In this document: positions 33,086 to 42,525 of the stretch, in pieces
Position numbering within the stretch: position 1 is the first letter of the stretch
How the letters are laid out: each line of letters begins with the position of its first letter
NCBI GenBank assembly: GCA_050008575.1
Contig: JBEKMJ010000024.1
Location: 18,995-82,994 of the forward strand
Origin: Bog-159 sp050008575
GTDB taxonomy: Bacteria > Acidobacteriota > Terriglobia > Bryobacterales > Bryobacteraceae
Direction: 5' to 3'
DNA length: 64,000 nucleotides
Notes under the pieces: model-generated
Databases searched by the model: none
What the model was told of the DNA's origin: nothing
Seen by the model: the letters and a program-made list of their open reading frames with translations, nothing else
Translations under genes and position numbers: made by a program

Positions 33086-35752
33086 TCATGGGCTTGGTAG
33101 GTAAGTCACATTAACCTGCACCTGAAAAACCCCCGCCGAAATCGTATATTGCCCGGCCGACGCCGGCACGGGCGCCAACGACAGTACCGCTCCCCCTAAG
33201 TCCGTGTTATCGGCCAATCCGCAAGCCGTGATCAAGGTCAGACCGCCTCCGTAGGCTGTCTGCCCAAACAACTGCCCGAACTGACTGTCGATACATTCCG
33301 CCTTGTATCCCTGCACGAATACCCATATCTGGTCGGTACTCTCCACATAGACGTCATAACTGGCGCCGGGTATGTCGACGATCTGCCCGTTCTGGTTGTT
33401 CAGCAGTGCCGGCGCCAGCCCGGATAGGTACGCCCATTGCCCGCTCACGTCCGCCCATAACTGCCAGGTCCCCGCTGTGCTATTCACTTGCACGCTGGCG
33501 ATCTGCACCTGGAAGGCACTCCCCGGTTGGCTGAACTGGTTCCAGGCGAATTCCAGCGTGCGCGCATAGATACCGTTGTCCGCCCCCAGATAAGGCAGAT
33601 GCACGTGCGCCACCGTGGGCAGCCCGTTCACCAGGTTGCCATATGTGACCACCTCGTTCACCGCCGTGCTGTGCTGCGGATGAGTAACAGCTTGTACCTG
33701 CACGGAAGTCGCGCCCGCCGGTGGTGGCGGCAGCGGCACGTCGAAATCGTAATCCATATCGTTCACGGCAATCTCTTCCGTGCCCGCCACACCCCAAGGA
33801 AATGCGCTGGGACCGGCCGTCTGGAAGATGGGCCCGGTCAGCGGCATACCCGTCATCTCCAGGACCAACGCACCCGCCAGGGCGGCATCCAGCGCGGACG
33901 CCGGCCCCGCCTGATAGTAAGTCTTTTGATCGGCTTGGTCCAAGGCATCTTCGATCCGCCCGCCGCCGTACCCCTCCTGATCGAGTTCCTCGCCCACCTC
34001 CGGATCGATTTGGTTCGCGCCGCCGCCGTTGCCGCTCACATAGATATCCACTTGCGCGGCGCGTGTACCGCTCATGGGCAGCGCCGCCGGCCGCGTGCGC
34101 AGGGTGGCGATCAAACGCGGAGGGTGGATCTCCGTGTTGACGCCAGTATCCGGGTGGCCTTCGTCCAGTATCCAGCGGCCCACCACGAAAAGCCGGTCGC
34201 CTGTGGTCGGGTTAGCCCAGACCGGCAGGCCGATGTTACCTTGTCCATAAGTGGTCGTACTGCCGGCATTCAGCGTCTCCCATTCGATCTCAATGATGCC
34301 CGGCCCATTGGCGTAGTAGTTATGCGTTCCTACCAGCCATTGATATGGCGCGTCCGGGGTGAAGAAGAAGTTCGCATCGTGGCCGTAATGCGATCCCGGA
34401 TAGTCTGTATAGGTGATACGCGCGGGCTGATCCGCGCCGTTCGTTCCGCTTGGCACGATGGCGCCATACGCTTCCACCGGCGCCTGTCTCCACACAGTCA
34501 CCCATTCAGGGTCGACTCTTTCGGGCGAGTAATCGGCCAGGCTGCCCGGAAACACGCCCAGGCGGCCGCCTCGCGCTGTGCCCCAGTTGATCTGAAAGCC
34601 GGCGCCCACCTCGGTCGCCACCGTAATGGCGATGCTAGCGCCCGCGGCCACCGTCCCGGACACCGGTCCGCTGGCATTCACCTCGTACGCGCCGGGTCTG
34701 GGAATGCGCACGGCCGGCCCGGCCGCACCGTTGTCATATGGAATTGTGAGGCTGCCGGAAAGCTGTCCGGACGCATCGGCAGCGATCGTTCCCAGCGCCA
34801 GGTCGGCGGGCGGCACAGCCGTCCAATTCAGAGGACCATGCAGGCTGACGGTGACCGCCTCGCCCGCCTGCCAGCCGCTCCCTTGGATCGGGATCGGCGT
34901 TCCCCAACTGTATAGCAGCGGCTGCAGCACGTTGTTCAGCGTGACGCCGCCACCCGGCGCAACGTTCGACTGCGGCGCGGCCGGCGCACCCACGGCAATC
35001 GTGACCGTATTGGACGCAGCTCCGTCCATCGAGATGGCGACCGGCACGGAATTTCCCATGGGCGCCGCGGCCGGCACCAGCGCATTCACCTGATACTCGC
35101 CCACGAAGCCCGGCGCCAACCCGGCGAAAATCACCGTCGCGGGCACGCCGCCAACGGTCACCTCCGGAACGGTGGTGGTCTCCGCCAAAGGACTGGCAGG
35201 CGCCGCGGCGCCGCTCGCCGGCTGATTCGTGACCGCGCCCAAGCCCGTGCAGTAAATCTGGATATAAGTGCTGCCCGGCGTGGCTGGATGCGACGCGTCC
35301 ACCAATTGATAAGCGGTGTTCAAGATGGCGCCTTGCCCCGTGCCTTGCGAGTTCGTCGTGAAGATGCCGGGCGCGAACGGCGCCAGACCTACCGTCTGCG
35401 GGCCGCTGGTCTGGCCGCTCAATGTGGCCGTGAGACTTGTCTGAGACTGTCCGGCAGTCTCCCACGGCACCTGCAGGTTCACTTGCCCGCTCGAGGCGTA
35501 AAACAACGGAGCCGGTATGCCGCCAGTGAACTGAAGAGAAAGTCCCGAGAGGCTGTCCGGAAGCGGCGCTCCGGAAGCCCCGGCCGCCGACGTCAGCAGA
35601 AAGCTGCCGTAGACCGACGCGATGCTGCCCGGAGCCACCGGCGCGCCGGGCGCGGAGCTGGCCGCGTCGATCACGCCGCCGGGGTTGATCGAAGGCGCGG
35701 TCTGCGCCCAGACCCGCATCGCCAACACCACCGCGATGGATACCCGGATCAC
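33086..35752 (-). CDS. Large secreted protein with TIGR03437 domain and repeats
   Basis: 888 residues. A short signal (IAVVLAMRVWAQ) is followed by a TIGR03437 domain (about residues 18-250, PGGVIDAASSAPGAPVAPGSIASVYG, YCTGLGAV, GEYQVNALVP). Then Ig-like modules with LNNVLQPLLYSWGTPIPIQGSGWQAGEAVTV and a long Asp/Asn/Gly-rich C-terminal part with EYDVYVESTDQIWVF-type strands. Likely extracellular. The start overlaps the stop of the DUF885 gene by ATGA, so the two are produced together. Confidence 0.85.
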   Translation of the reverse strand: MIRVSIAVVLAMRVWAQTAPSINPGGVIDAASSAPGAPVAPGSIASVYGSFLLTSAAGASGAPLPDSLSGLSLQFTGGIPAPLFYASSGQVNLQVPWETAGQSQTSLTATLSGQTSGPQTVGLAPFAPGIFTTNSQGTGQGAILNTAYQLVDASHPATPGSTYIQIYCTGLGAVTNQPASGAAAPASPLAETTTVPEVTVGGVPATVIFAGLAPGFVGEYQVNALVPAAAPMGNSVPVAISMDGAASNTVTIAVGAPAAPQSNVAPGGGVTLNNVLQPLLYSWGTPIPIQGSGWQAGEAVTVSLHGPLNWTAVPPADLALGTIAADASGQLSGSLTIPYDNGAAGPAVRIPRPGAYEVNASGPVSGTVAAGASIAITVATEVGAGFQINWGTARGGRLGVFPGSLADYSPERVDPEWVTVWRQAPVEAYGAIVPSGTNGADQPARITYTDYPGSHYGHDANFFFTPDAPYQWLVGTHNYYANGPGIIEIEWETLNAGSTTTYGQGNIGLPVWANPTTGDRLFVVGRWILDEGHPDTGVNTEIHPPRLIATLRTRPAALPMSGTRAAQVDIYVSGNGGGANQIDPEVGEELDQEGYGGGRIEDALDQADQKTYYQAGPASALDAALAGALVLEMTGMPLTGPIFQTAGPSAFPWGVAGTEEIAVNDMDYDFDVPLPPPPAGATSVQVQAVTHPQHSTAVNEVVTYGNLVNGLPTVAHVHLPYLGADNGIYARTLEFAWNQFSQPGSAFQVQIASVQVNSTAGTWQLWADVSGQWAYLSGLAPALLNNQNGQIVDIPGASYDVYVESTDQIWVFVQGYKAECIDSQFGQLFGQTAYGGGLTLITACGLADNTDLGGAVLSLAPVPASAGQYTISAGVFQVQVNVTYLPSP

Positions 35753-37533
35753 TGCGCAGGCTCGTAGAACTTCCAGTTAGACACAAACCCCGCGCCCAGC
35801 GCCTGGTTTGTCAAACTGGCGCGTACCATTTCCACCGGAATCGCGTTCATCTTCAGGATCGTGTCGTGAAATGCGCGGTCCGTCATCTTCCCGGACGCCA
35901 CCAGTTCCTTGTGCAGCGCGCGGAACTGCAGTGCGCCCAGCATGTACGCAACCTGATACAACGGCCCGTAGTAACTCGACTCGAACGAACGGCGCACCTC
36001 GCCGGCTGCGTTTTCGCGCTCGAACCCCACCCGGTTTACCAGAAAGTCCACGCACTCCTGCGCGCTCATCTTGCCCAGGTGAAAACGCAGCGAGAAGATA
36101 ATGCGCGCGCAACGGTGCATGCGCCAGAACAGCGCGCCGATGCGATCTTCCGGCGTCTTGGTGAAGCCTTGGTCCCATAGCAGCATTTCCCAGTGCAGCG
36201 CCCAGCCCTCCACCGAAAACGGGGTCTCGAAGATCCCGCGATAGGACCGGTAGCGCTCGTTCATGAATTCCTGCAGGAAATGGCCGGGGATCACTTCATG
36301 GAAGGCGGTGGCGCGCGCGAAATGTTTGTTGTTGCCGCGCATGCCCATGAGCTTCTGCTCCTCGGTCATGCTTTCGACCGGGTAAGAAACGCTCAGCACC
36401 TCGCCGCCGGTGAAGAAAGGATTGACGCGCTGGCGCTCGGGCGACATCATGTCCATGCGCCAGGTCTGCGCGGCCAGCGGCGGCACGGTCACCAGGTTGT
36501 GCGACTGCACGAAATCGATGGCCTCCTCGACCAGCCCCAGAATGAACGCCGGCTGCTGTCCGGGCGGCACATAATCGGTTTTCACGCGCTCCAGCGCCTT
36601 CTTCCAATCGTCGCCATAGCCCAACTCGCGCGAGGCGCGCAGCATCTCGGCATCGCACCAGGCGAACTCGCGGTTGGCGATCTCGACGATCTCTTCGGGC
36701 GTATACGGGATCATCTCGTAGGCCAGCTCGCTGACCAGCATGTCGCGGCCCACCGCGTCGCCCACGATAGTGTCGCGGTCGCCCGGTTTGATCCCGGCCA
36801 GCTTTTCGCGAATCGCGCCGGCGTACTTCTCCATGGCTGCCGCGGCCTTCTGATACGGCTGCGTCACCCACCAGGTGAATAAAGGATCGTAGCCGTTGTA
36901 GAATTCGAACCAGGCTTTCAGGGTGTCGCGCAGACGGTCCACCGTGCGCGCCGCGCGGAATGCGGCGGTCTTCGCGGTCCGGATCTCCGCCCCTTTGGCG
37001 GGTTCGTTAATGCGCTTCGACAGGTCCTCTATCTGCTTGGAGATCTGTTCCAACGTCTGGGCGGCCGCGGACGGGTCCAGCGGATCGACGCGCTGGCGAG
37101 CCTCCTTCATCTCGATAATGGCCGGCGCGAACGGGACCAGATCCGCGACCTCCTCGGAACGCTTCCGGTTCAGGTCGAGCTGGCGAATCTCGTGGTCCAA
37201 TTTGTTGCGGAACAGCAGGTAATCGATGCGGCCTTCCGCTGGGAGTCCGTCGAACGCGATCTGCGCAAGCGCGGCCCGCCACGATTCGCAAAACTGGCGC
37301 ATGACGCGCTCGGTGATGGGCGAGAGAGGCAGGTCATAGAATCTTCGGAGACTCTGCAGATCGCTCGCATATCTCTCCAGCAGGCGGCCCAGATCGGCCG
37401 GCGCCGGGCCCAAGATCTCACGCGCATCCGGCGCCTGGTATGGCGTAGCGGGTGGACGGCGAAGGGGCTGGGCGCACCACAGCGCGGCGGCCGCCGGCAG
37501 GATGGCGATAATTCCGGTGGATAGAGTATTCAC
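35749..37533 (-). CDS. DUF885-family protein, predicted metallopeptidase
   Basis: 594 residues with a weak signal sequence (IIAILPAAAALWCAQ; the Cys suggests a lipoprotein or it is a false start). The zinc motif HEVIPGH lies near residue 412, followed by EGWALHWE, the HExxH-like pattern of DUF885 enzymes. Family members are long helical proteins thought to hydrolyse peptides outside the cytoplasm. It is followed at ATGA by the large TIGR03437 protein, and preceded by a 77-residue protein 4 bases away. Confidence 0.9.
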   Translation of the reverse strand: MNTLSTGIIAILPAAAALWCAQPLRRPPATPYQAPDAREILGPAPADLGRLLERYASDLQSLRRFYDLPLSPITERVMRQFCESWRAALAQIAFDGLPAEGRIDYLLFRNKLDHEIRQLDLNRKRSEEVADLVPFAPAIIEMKEARQRVDPLDPSAAAQTLEQISKQIEDLSKRINEPAKGAEIRTAKTAAFRAARTVDRLRDTLKAWFEFYNGYDPLFTWWVTQPYQKAAAAMEKYAGAIREKLAGIKPGDRDTIVGDAVGRDMLVSELAYEMIPYTPEEIVEIANREFAWCDAEMLRASRELGYGDDWKKALERVKTDYVPPGQQPAFILGLVEEAIDFVQSHNLVTVPPLAAQTWRMDMMSPERQRVNPFFTGGEVLSVSYPVESMTEEQKLMGMRGNNKHFARATAFHEVIPGHFLQEFMNERYRSYRGIFETPFSVEGWALHWEMLLWDQGFTKTPEDRIGALFWRMHRCARIIFSLRFHLGKMSAQECVDFLVNRVGFERENAAGEVRRSFESSYYGPLYQVAYMLGALQFRALHKELVASGKMTDRAFHDTILKMNAIPVEMVRASLTNQALGAGFVSNWKFYEPAQ

Positions 37534-37537
37534 AGTC

Positions 37538-37771
37538 TTATTTCACAACGTGCGGCTTGCCAGCGCCCGCCGCCCCAACCAGGGCCGACAACTTATCGTG
37601 CAGCCTTATGTAAGCCTCCCGCAAGTTCTCGTAATCGCCCGCCAGCGGCTCGCCGGCCGCCACGCTCTGCGCTTCGGCAATGGTAAATGTATGTTGCACC
37701 TGCCGGATGGCCACCAGCAGCATCTTGATCTCGTTGTCGTCTAACGGTACCAGTTTGAGGGACACGGCCAT
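37538..37771 (-). CDS. Small hypothetical protein
   Basis: 77 residues: an amphipathic N-terminal half (LVPLDDNEIKMLLVAIRQVQHTFTIAEAQSV) and a charged helix (YENLREAYIRLHDKLSALVG). No cysteines, no signal. Ends 4 bases before the DUF885 start, so the two are co-translated. Not recognised. Confidence 0.6.
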   Translation of the reverse strand: MAVSLKLVPLDDNEIKMLLVAIRQVQHTFTIAEAQSVAAGEPLAGDYENLREAYIRLHDKLSALVGAAGAGKPHVVK

Positions 37772-37852
37772 CCCATCCTTATACCAGAATTTGCATGCTT
37801 TTCAGCGCTCGTCCATTTTCATCCGGCCTGCCACATCGAACTATTGCCGTAA

Positions 37853-37990
37853 TCATCGACCCCGCACGTCATCGATGAATCTGTCTACGGACGCATATCC
37901 AAGGTCGGCGAAGCTGTCCTTGCAGCGCCCCTTCCACTTTCGTAGGGAGAGACCCGATCCCGCTCGCCGATTCTCATACTTCCTAGCATG
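37853..37990 (-). pseudogene. Possible remnant of a small regulator
   Basis: An open stretch without a start codon ends at 37853 and reads RKYENRR then KWKGRCKDSFADLGYASVDRFIDDVRGR. The tail has the look of an antitoxin-like protein (a charged patch followed by SVDRFIDDVR). Upstream frames are closed by TGA. It occupies part of the 280-base gap 37772-38051, in which nothing else is recognised. Low confidence. Confidence 0.3.
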
Positions 37991-38051
37991 ACTGATGATT
38001 CATATTTGGATCAAGGCCAGGGGTGACGCGTGGCGCCGCGCGCGGAGTTCT

Positions 38052-39728
38052 ATGATAAAAACAGCGATGCCTCCTTTGCCCGTCGCGCCGGCCCTGCTGC
38101 TGGCGGCGTTATCGTTCCAGCTTCCGGATACCGAGGGCGTCCTGCACACGTCCGCCGAATTTCGCCAAAGCAAAGCCGTGGTGTTGGTGTTCGTCGCGGG
38201 CGCACCCCGATCCTCGACCGCCGACGCCGAATTGGCGCGCGTCTTCGCAGCCTACGCGCCGCGCGGCGTATCGTTCTATGCGGTCCAGTCCGATCCGGGG
38301 TCCACCGGCCAGCCGGGATTTCGCTTTCCGGTGTTGCGCGATCCGCAGCGGCAACTGGCGCGGTTCGCCGGAGTCGATTCTACGCCCGCAGCCGTCGTGC
38401 TTTCGCCCGCGGGCGAGGTGCTCTATCGCGGCCGCCTGGATACAAGCGTCGCAGCGGCGCTGGATCGGGCGCTGGCCGGCAGGCCCGCGCCGCCGCCGAC
38501 TTTCACGCGCGACGTAGCGCCGATCCTCTACCAGCACTGCGCCGTCTGCCACCATCGCGGAGAAGTGGCCCCGTTTGCGCTGCTCACTTATCAAGACGCC
38601 GCCAAGCGCGCCAAACTGATCGCCGCGGTGACCGCCAGCCGCTATATGCCGCCGTGGCAGCCGGAGCCGGGCTATGGCCATTTCCAGGGTGAGCGGCGGA
38701 TGCGCGATGCAGACATCGCCACGCTGCGGCGATGGGCCGAAGCGGGTGCGCCCCAAGGCGATCCGGCACGGCTGCCCCCCGCCCCAACATTCCCGGAAGG
38801 CTGGCAACTCGGCGCGCCCGATATGACCGTCCGTATGCCTAAACCGTTCGCGATCGCCGCGGACGGCCCGGACCAATATATGTGTTTCGTCATCCCGTTG
38901 CGCCTCACCGCGGACAAATATGTACGCGCGCTGGAGTTCCGCCCCGAGGCGCGCAGTGTGGTGCATCACGCGCTGTTCCTCCTGGATTCCGGTCACATCG
39001 GGCGGCAGCTCGGCGAAGCGTATCCGTGCTTCGGCACGCCCGGCTTTCTGCCCAGCGGCGCGCTAGGCGGGTGGACGCCTGGGATGCAGCCGGCCCGCAT
39101 GCCGGGTGGCCTCCAACTCGTCCTGCGCAAAGGCTCGGATTTGGTGATGCAGATCCACTATCATCCAACGGGCAAGCCGGAGACGGACCAGTCCACGCTG
39201 GGGCTGTACTTCACCGATAAGCCGCCCACCAAGTGGGTGGCGGACATCGCGCTGGGGTCGCACCAGATCGATATTCCCGCCGGCGAACGGGCCTACAAAG
39301 TGCGCGACCACTTCACCACGCCGGTGGATGTGGAGGCGGTGGCCATCATTCCGCACGCACATTACATCTGCAAAGAGATGAACGGCTGGGCCATCCTGCC
39401 GGACGGCCGCAAGCAATGGCTGATCCGCATTCGCGATTGGAATTTCAATTGGCAGGAGCAGTACCGCTACGCGACGCCGGTGAAACTGCCCGCGGACACA
39501 GACCTGCAGATGGAATTCACTTACGACAATTCCGATGCCAATCCGCGCAATCCGAATCATCCCGCGAAGCGCGTGGTGTGGGGCCCGGACACCACCGACG
39601 AGATGGCCGGTCTGCACGTGCAGGTAGTGCCGGAAGACATGGACGACTGGCACGAGTTAGGGCAGGCGTTGTGGGGCAAATTCATGCGGAGCGTGGGCGG
39701 CGGGTTCTATCGGAAGCCCAACGATTGA
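38052..39728 (+). CDS. Redoxin/cytochrome c/copper-monooxygenase-like fusion
   Basis: 558 residues from ATG 38052 (the earlier ATG at 37995 precedes a basic stretch and lacks similarity). Order: signal peptide, thioredoxin-like domain (about 25-145, lacking CxxC; LVFVAGAPRSSTADAELA), heme-binding CAVCH near residue 163 followed by a MPPWQPEPGYG loop, then a domain with VVHHALFLLD (about 304), MQIHYHP (about 369) and PHAHYICKEM (about 434), the two-copper site pattern of ascorbate-dependent (PHM/DBM-type) monooxygenases. Periplasmic. Known relatives in Acidobacteriota and planctomycetes are uncharacterised. Confidence 0.88.
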   Translation: MIKTAMPPLPVAPALLLAALSFQLPDTEGVLHTSAEFRQSKAVVLVFVAGAPRSSTADAELARVFAAYAPRGVSFYAVQSDPGSTGQPGFRFPVLRDPQRQLARFAGVDSTPAAVVLSPAGEVLYRGRLDTSVAAALDRALAGRPAPPPTFTRDVAPILYQHCAVCHHRGEVAPFALLTYQDAAKRAKLIAAVTASRYMPPWQPEPGYGHFQGERRMRDADIATLRRWAEAGAPQGDPARLPPAPTFPEGWQLGAPDMTVRMPKPFAIAADGPDQYMCFVIPLRLTADKYVRALEFRPEARSVVHHALFLLDSGHIGRQLGEAYPCFGTPGFLPSGALGGWTPGMQPARMPGGLQLVLRKGSDLVMQIHYHPTGKPETDQSTLGLYFTDKPPTKWVADIALGSHQIDIPAGERAYKVRDHFTTPVDVEAVAIIPHAHYICKEMNGWAILPDGRKQWLIRIRDWNFNWQEQYRYATPVKLPADTDLQMEFTYDNSDANPRNPNHPAKRVVWGPDTTDEMAGLHVQVVPEDMDDWHELGQALWGKFMRSVGGGFYRKPND

Positions 39729-39768
39729 GGTTGTCGAAAATCGGGTGACCACCGCGAGGTCCGCTGTA

Positions 39769-39895
39769 GTGGGGCAGGCTCGAAGCCTGCGCGGGCCTCG
39801 CAGGCCCGCTTCCCGGCACGCGACGCTCGCCGCAGCCGCCTTTTAGCGGCCAGAGCCGGCTGACAGCCGGCTGCGGGCAGAATTGCCCGCCCTCC
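39769..39895. repeat. Palindromic-word repeat cluster R12
   Basis: GTGGGGCAGG, AGGCT-CGA-AGCCT, GGGCCT-CGC-AGGCCC, GCGACGCTCGC, GCCGCCTTTTAGCGGC, GCCGGCT-GAC-AGCCGGC and GGGCA-GAATT-GCCC words. The last two also occur in R9 in the same order. Separates two convergent genes. Confidence 0.88.
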
Positions 39896-39911
39896 AGAGC
39901 GTTCCTGCCCA

Positions 39912-40979
39912 TTACTGCGGTGCATACAACGGCGCCACCGAAACCATTGCCAGGCCCGCGATGAACAGGACGAACATGATGAAGAGCAGCGACTTGATGC
40001 GCGAGTCGGCGCCCTCGAATTCCTTCCATACCAGCAGCCCCCAAAGCGCGCTCACCATGGCTGCCCCCTGACCCAGCGCCAGGCTGATGGCCGGTCCCAC
40101 TTGCACCGCTTCGGGCGCGCTCGACCCCACAAAATTGGCGATCGTGCCGGCGCACCAGATCACGCCGCCAGCCACGCCCAGCAGATGCTGCTTCGGCAGA
40201 CCCTTGAAGTAGTCCGGAAACTCCAGCGGCTCACCCTCCACGGGGAGATTCATAAAGAAAAGGTTGAAGACGAAGGTGGAAAAGAACACGCCCAGCGCGA
40301 AGACTACCGCGATGGCGTATGGCCCTAGTCCGTTCTCCCCGGCGGTGCCGCCCCACTCGCTGGACTTGGACATCACCACCAGCGGATAGAAAGAACCCAT
40401 CAACACGCCGCTGGCCAGGCTCAGGAACACACCCTTCAGGCTCACCTTTTTCCGGGTGCTCTTGGCCTTGCCCGCCTGGGCCCTGATCTCCACCCGGAGG
40501 AGTTCCATCGCACGGTAAGCGATGGCGCAGACTACGATGGCGCCCACCACCAGCGTGCAACCCACGAACAGCAGAATGGCGTTCCCTTGCGGCCGGATCA
40601 TGTAATTCCAGATGACTCCGATAATCAGCGCCAGTCCGATGCCCACCGGAAACGCCACCGATAACCCCGCCACCGCGATGGCCGCTACCAGCAGCATGTT
40701 CGCCAGATTGAAAATCACACCCGCGCCGAAGCCCAGGGCTTCGTAACGCTTGCCGCCGTTCATCATGTCGTCCAGGAACGAAAAGCCGTCGTAACCCAAC
40801 GTTCCGAGGGTAAACGCGCAAATTACGGCGACCAGCAGGACGCCGAACGCGTAATCGAAATAGAACAGCTCGAAACGCCATTTGCCCGACATCTTCTGTG
40901 TATTGGCCCAGGATCCCCAACAGATCATGCTGAACAGGACCACCAGTAGGGTTGCGATATAGGTGTGCGGTAGGATCAT
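39912..40979 (-). CDS. DMT-superfamily transporter (ureide-permease/GRP-like)
   Basis: 355 residues with ten predicted helices. Motifs FSMICWGSWANTQK (helix 1) and FPVGIGLALIIGVIWNYMI match the ureide permease/glucose-ribose porter group. A cytoplasmic loop (about residues 160-190) is basic (AGKAKSTRKKVSLKG). No substrate can be named; sugars or purine-type compounds are the family's usual cargo. It follows the GT39 gene on the same strand with 49 bases between. Confidence 0.82.
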   Translation of the reverse strand: MILPHTYIATLLVVLFSMICWGSWANTQKMSGKWRFELFYFDYAFGVLLVAVICAFTLGTLGYDGFSFLDDMMNGGKRYEALGFGAGVIFNLANMLLVAAIAVAGLSVAFPVGIGLALIIGVIWNYMIRPQGNAILLFVGCTLVVGAIVVCAIAYRAMELLRVEIRAQAGKAKSTRKKVSLKGVFLSLASGVLMGSFYPLVVMSKSSEWGGTAGENGLGPYAIAVVFALGVFFSTFVFNLFFMNLPVEGEPLEFPDYFKGLPKQHLLGVAGGVIWCAGTIANFVGSSAPEAVQVGPAISLALGQGAAMVSALWGLLVWKEFEGADSRIKSLLFIMFVLFIAGLAMVSVAPLYAPQ

Positions 40980-41028
40980 GAAAGCCTTTGGCTTGAAACC
41001 TGAGCCTACAACGTATGTATCGGGCGGG

Positions 41029-42525
41029 TCAAGGGGCGCTGTTTGCCGCGCGCACCACCGGCGGGCGCCCCGGTTCCTGCCGCACCTGCCAGGGCCGCGC
41101 CGCCTGGCTGCAATCCGGCAGTGGCATCTCGGAATAGTAATTCAAGCCGTAGCGCCAGCTCCGGTGCATACTCTCCACACAGACGCCATCGCGCCGCGCC
41201 GCGATTTCGCGCCACAAAGGGCGGGCCGAATACGCGCGATCGATGGCCGGCAGGTCGATCGACTTCAGCACCCCCAAGCCGAGTGCGATTGCTACAGCCA
41301 TGGTTGCCAACGCCCAGGCACGTCTGCCACGCCGTTCCAGCCAGTAAATGCCCAACGCCAGCGCAGCCGGCAAGAGCCACATCCACTGGACCGCGGGCAG
41401 AGGCGCGCGCGAAAGTCCCGCCGCCAACGCCCGCGGCAGGATCGGCAGCGCAACCGGTATCGCGGTCAGGCAGACGGCCGCGGCGGGAAGCACCCAGCGT
41501 GCGCGTCCGGCTTCCGCCAGTGCGATCCCCATTAAAGCCGCGGCCGGAGGCGCCAGCGGCAGTAGGTAACCGGGCAGTTTATTCTTCGAAAACGAGAAGA
41601 AGACCAATACGAAAAGCATCCACAGCAACAGGAACTGGCGGCGGGCGTCGCGGTAGAGCGCGCGGCGCGCCAGAAGCAAAAATGCGGGCGTCCATGGCAT
41701 CAAGGCGGCTGCCAGTACCGGCGCATAGAACCAGAACGGTTGTCCATGCGCTAGCGATGCGGTGGTGTAGCGCGCGAAATGCTGCTCCCAAAAGAACGTC
41801 CGCAAGAACACCGCGCCGTTGCGCAAATAGCAAAGCAGGTACCACGGCAGTGCCACCGTCAGGAACGTTCCGGCGACGGACAGCCGCAGCAGATCGCGCC
41901 AACGCCGCCGTCCGCACCATAGCAGCGGCAAGGTGAGCGCCAACGGGACCAGGCCTTTGGCCAGCGCCGCCACACCCAGCAATGCGGCGGCCAGCGGCAA
42001 GCGGCGACGGTCGCCCGTCTCGATCCAATCGAGCGACAACAGCATGGCCGCCGCGAACGCCGCCGCCATGGGCAGGTCCGTGGTGCCGATGAAGCTGCAC
42101 CCCAGCCATGCCACCGATGTGCCCAGGATGAGGGTCGCCGCCCACGCCGCCCGCGCGCCGAACTGGCGGTTCAGAATCCATTGGAAGAGGATCAGGAAAG
42201 CCACCGACATCAGCGCCACGGGGATGCGCGGGGCCAAGTCTTCGCCGACCCCCAGCCGGAATGCCGCGCCCGTCATCCAATACAACAGCGCGGGTTTTTC
42301 GAACCACGGCGCGCCCCACAGCCGCGGCGTAATCCAATCGCCGGAGCGCGCCATTTCGCGGCCGATGGAGGCGTAGCGCGGCTCATCCGGCCCGAGCAGT
42401 CCCGCCGCCGACAGGCCTGCGAAATACAGAATCGCGAGCAGCGGAATCGCCAGCCACCAGGCGCGCGCGCGTAGGGCAGCGCCGTGCGCTGCCGGCGCCG
42501 CCCTACGGCTGCTTCCTGGCCCCAT
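41029..42525 (-). CDS. GT39-family glycosyltransferase (ArnT-like)
   Basis: 498 residues, about twelve membrane helices. The first external loop carries DEPRYASIGREMARSGDWITPRLWGAPWFEKPALLYW, the ArnT/PMT signature with the catalytic Asp and a Glu. It moves a sugar from a polyprenyl carrier onto lipid A or another surface target. The first 20 residues (GSSRRAAPAAHGAALRAR) are encoded by repeat word R13 and are probably not part of the native protein; the start may lie near AWWLAIPLL. Overlaps the esterase gene by 23 bases. Confidence 0.88.
   Translation of the reverse strand: MGPGSSRRAAPAAHGAALRARAWWLAIPLLAILYFAGLSAAGLLGPDEPRYASIGREMARSGDWITPRLWGAPWFEKPALLYWMTGAAFRLGVGEDLAPRIPVALMSVAFLILFQWILNRQFGARAAWAATLILGTSVAWLGCSFIGTTDLPMAAAFAAAMLLSLDWIETGDRRRLPLAAALLGVAALAKGLVPLALTLPLLWCGRRRWRDLLRLSVAGTFLTVALPWYLLCYLRNGAVFLRTFFWEQHFARYTTASLAHGQPFWFYAPVLAAALMPWTPAFLLLARRALYRDARRQFLLLWMLFVLVFFSFSKNKLPGYLLPLAPPAAALMGIALAEAGRARWVLPAAAVCLTAIPVALPILPRALAAGLSRAPLPAVQWMWLLPAALALGIYWLERRGRRAWALATMAVAIALGLGVLKSIDLPAIDRAYSARPLWREIAARRDGVCVESMHRSWRYGLNYYSEMPLPDCSQAARPWQVRQEPGRPPVVRAANSAP
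42471..42506. repeat. Palindromic-word repeat R13 within coding sequence
   Basis: GTAGGGCAGCGCC-GTG-type word bounded by GTAGGGC (42471) and GCCCTAC (42500-42506), inside the annotated start of the GT39 gene and adjoining the stop of the esterase. A case where a word sits at a gene-gene overlap. Confidence 0.75.
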
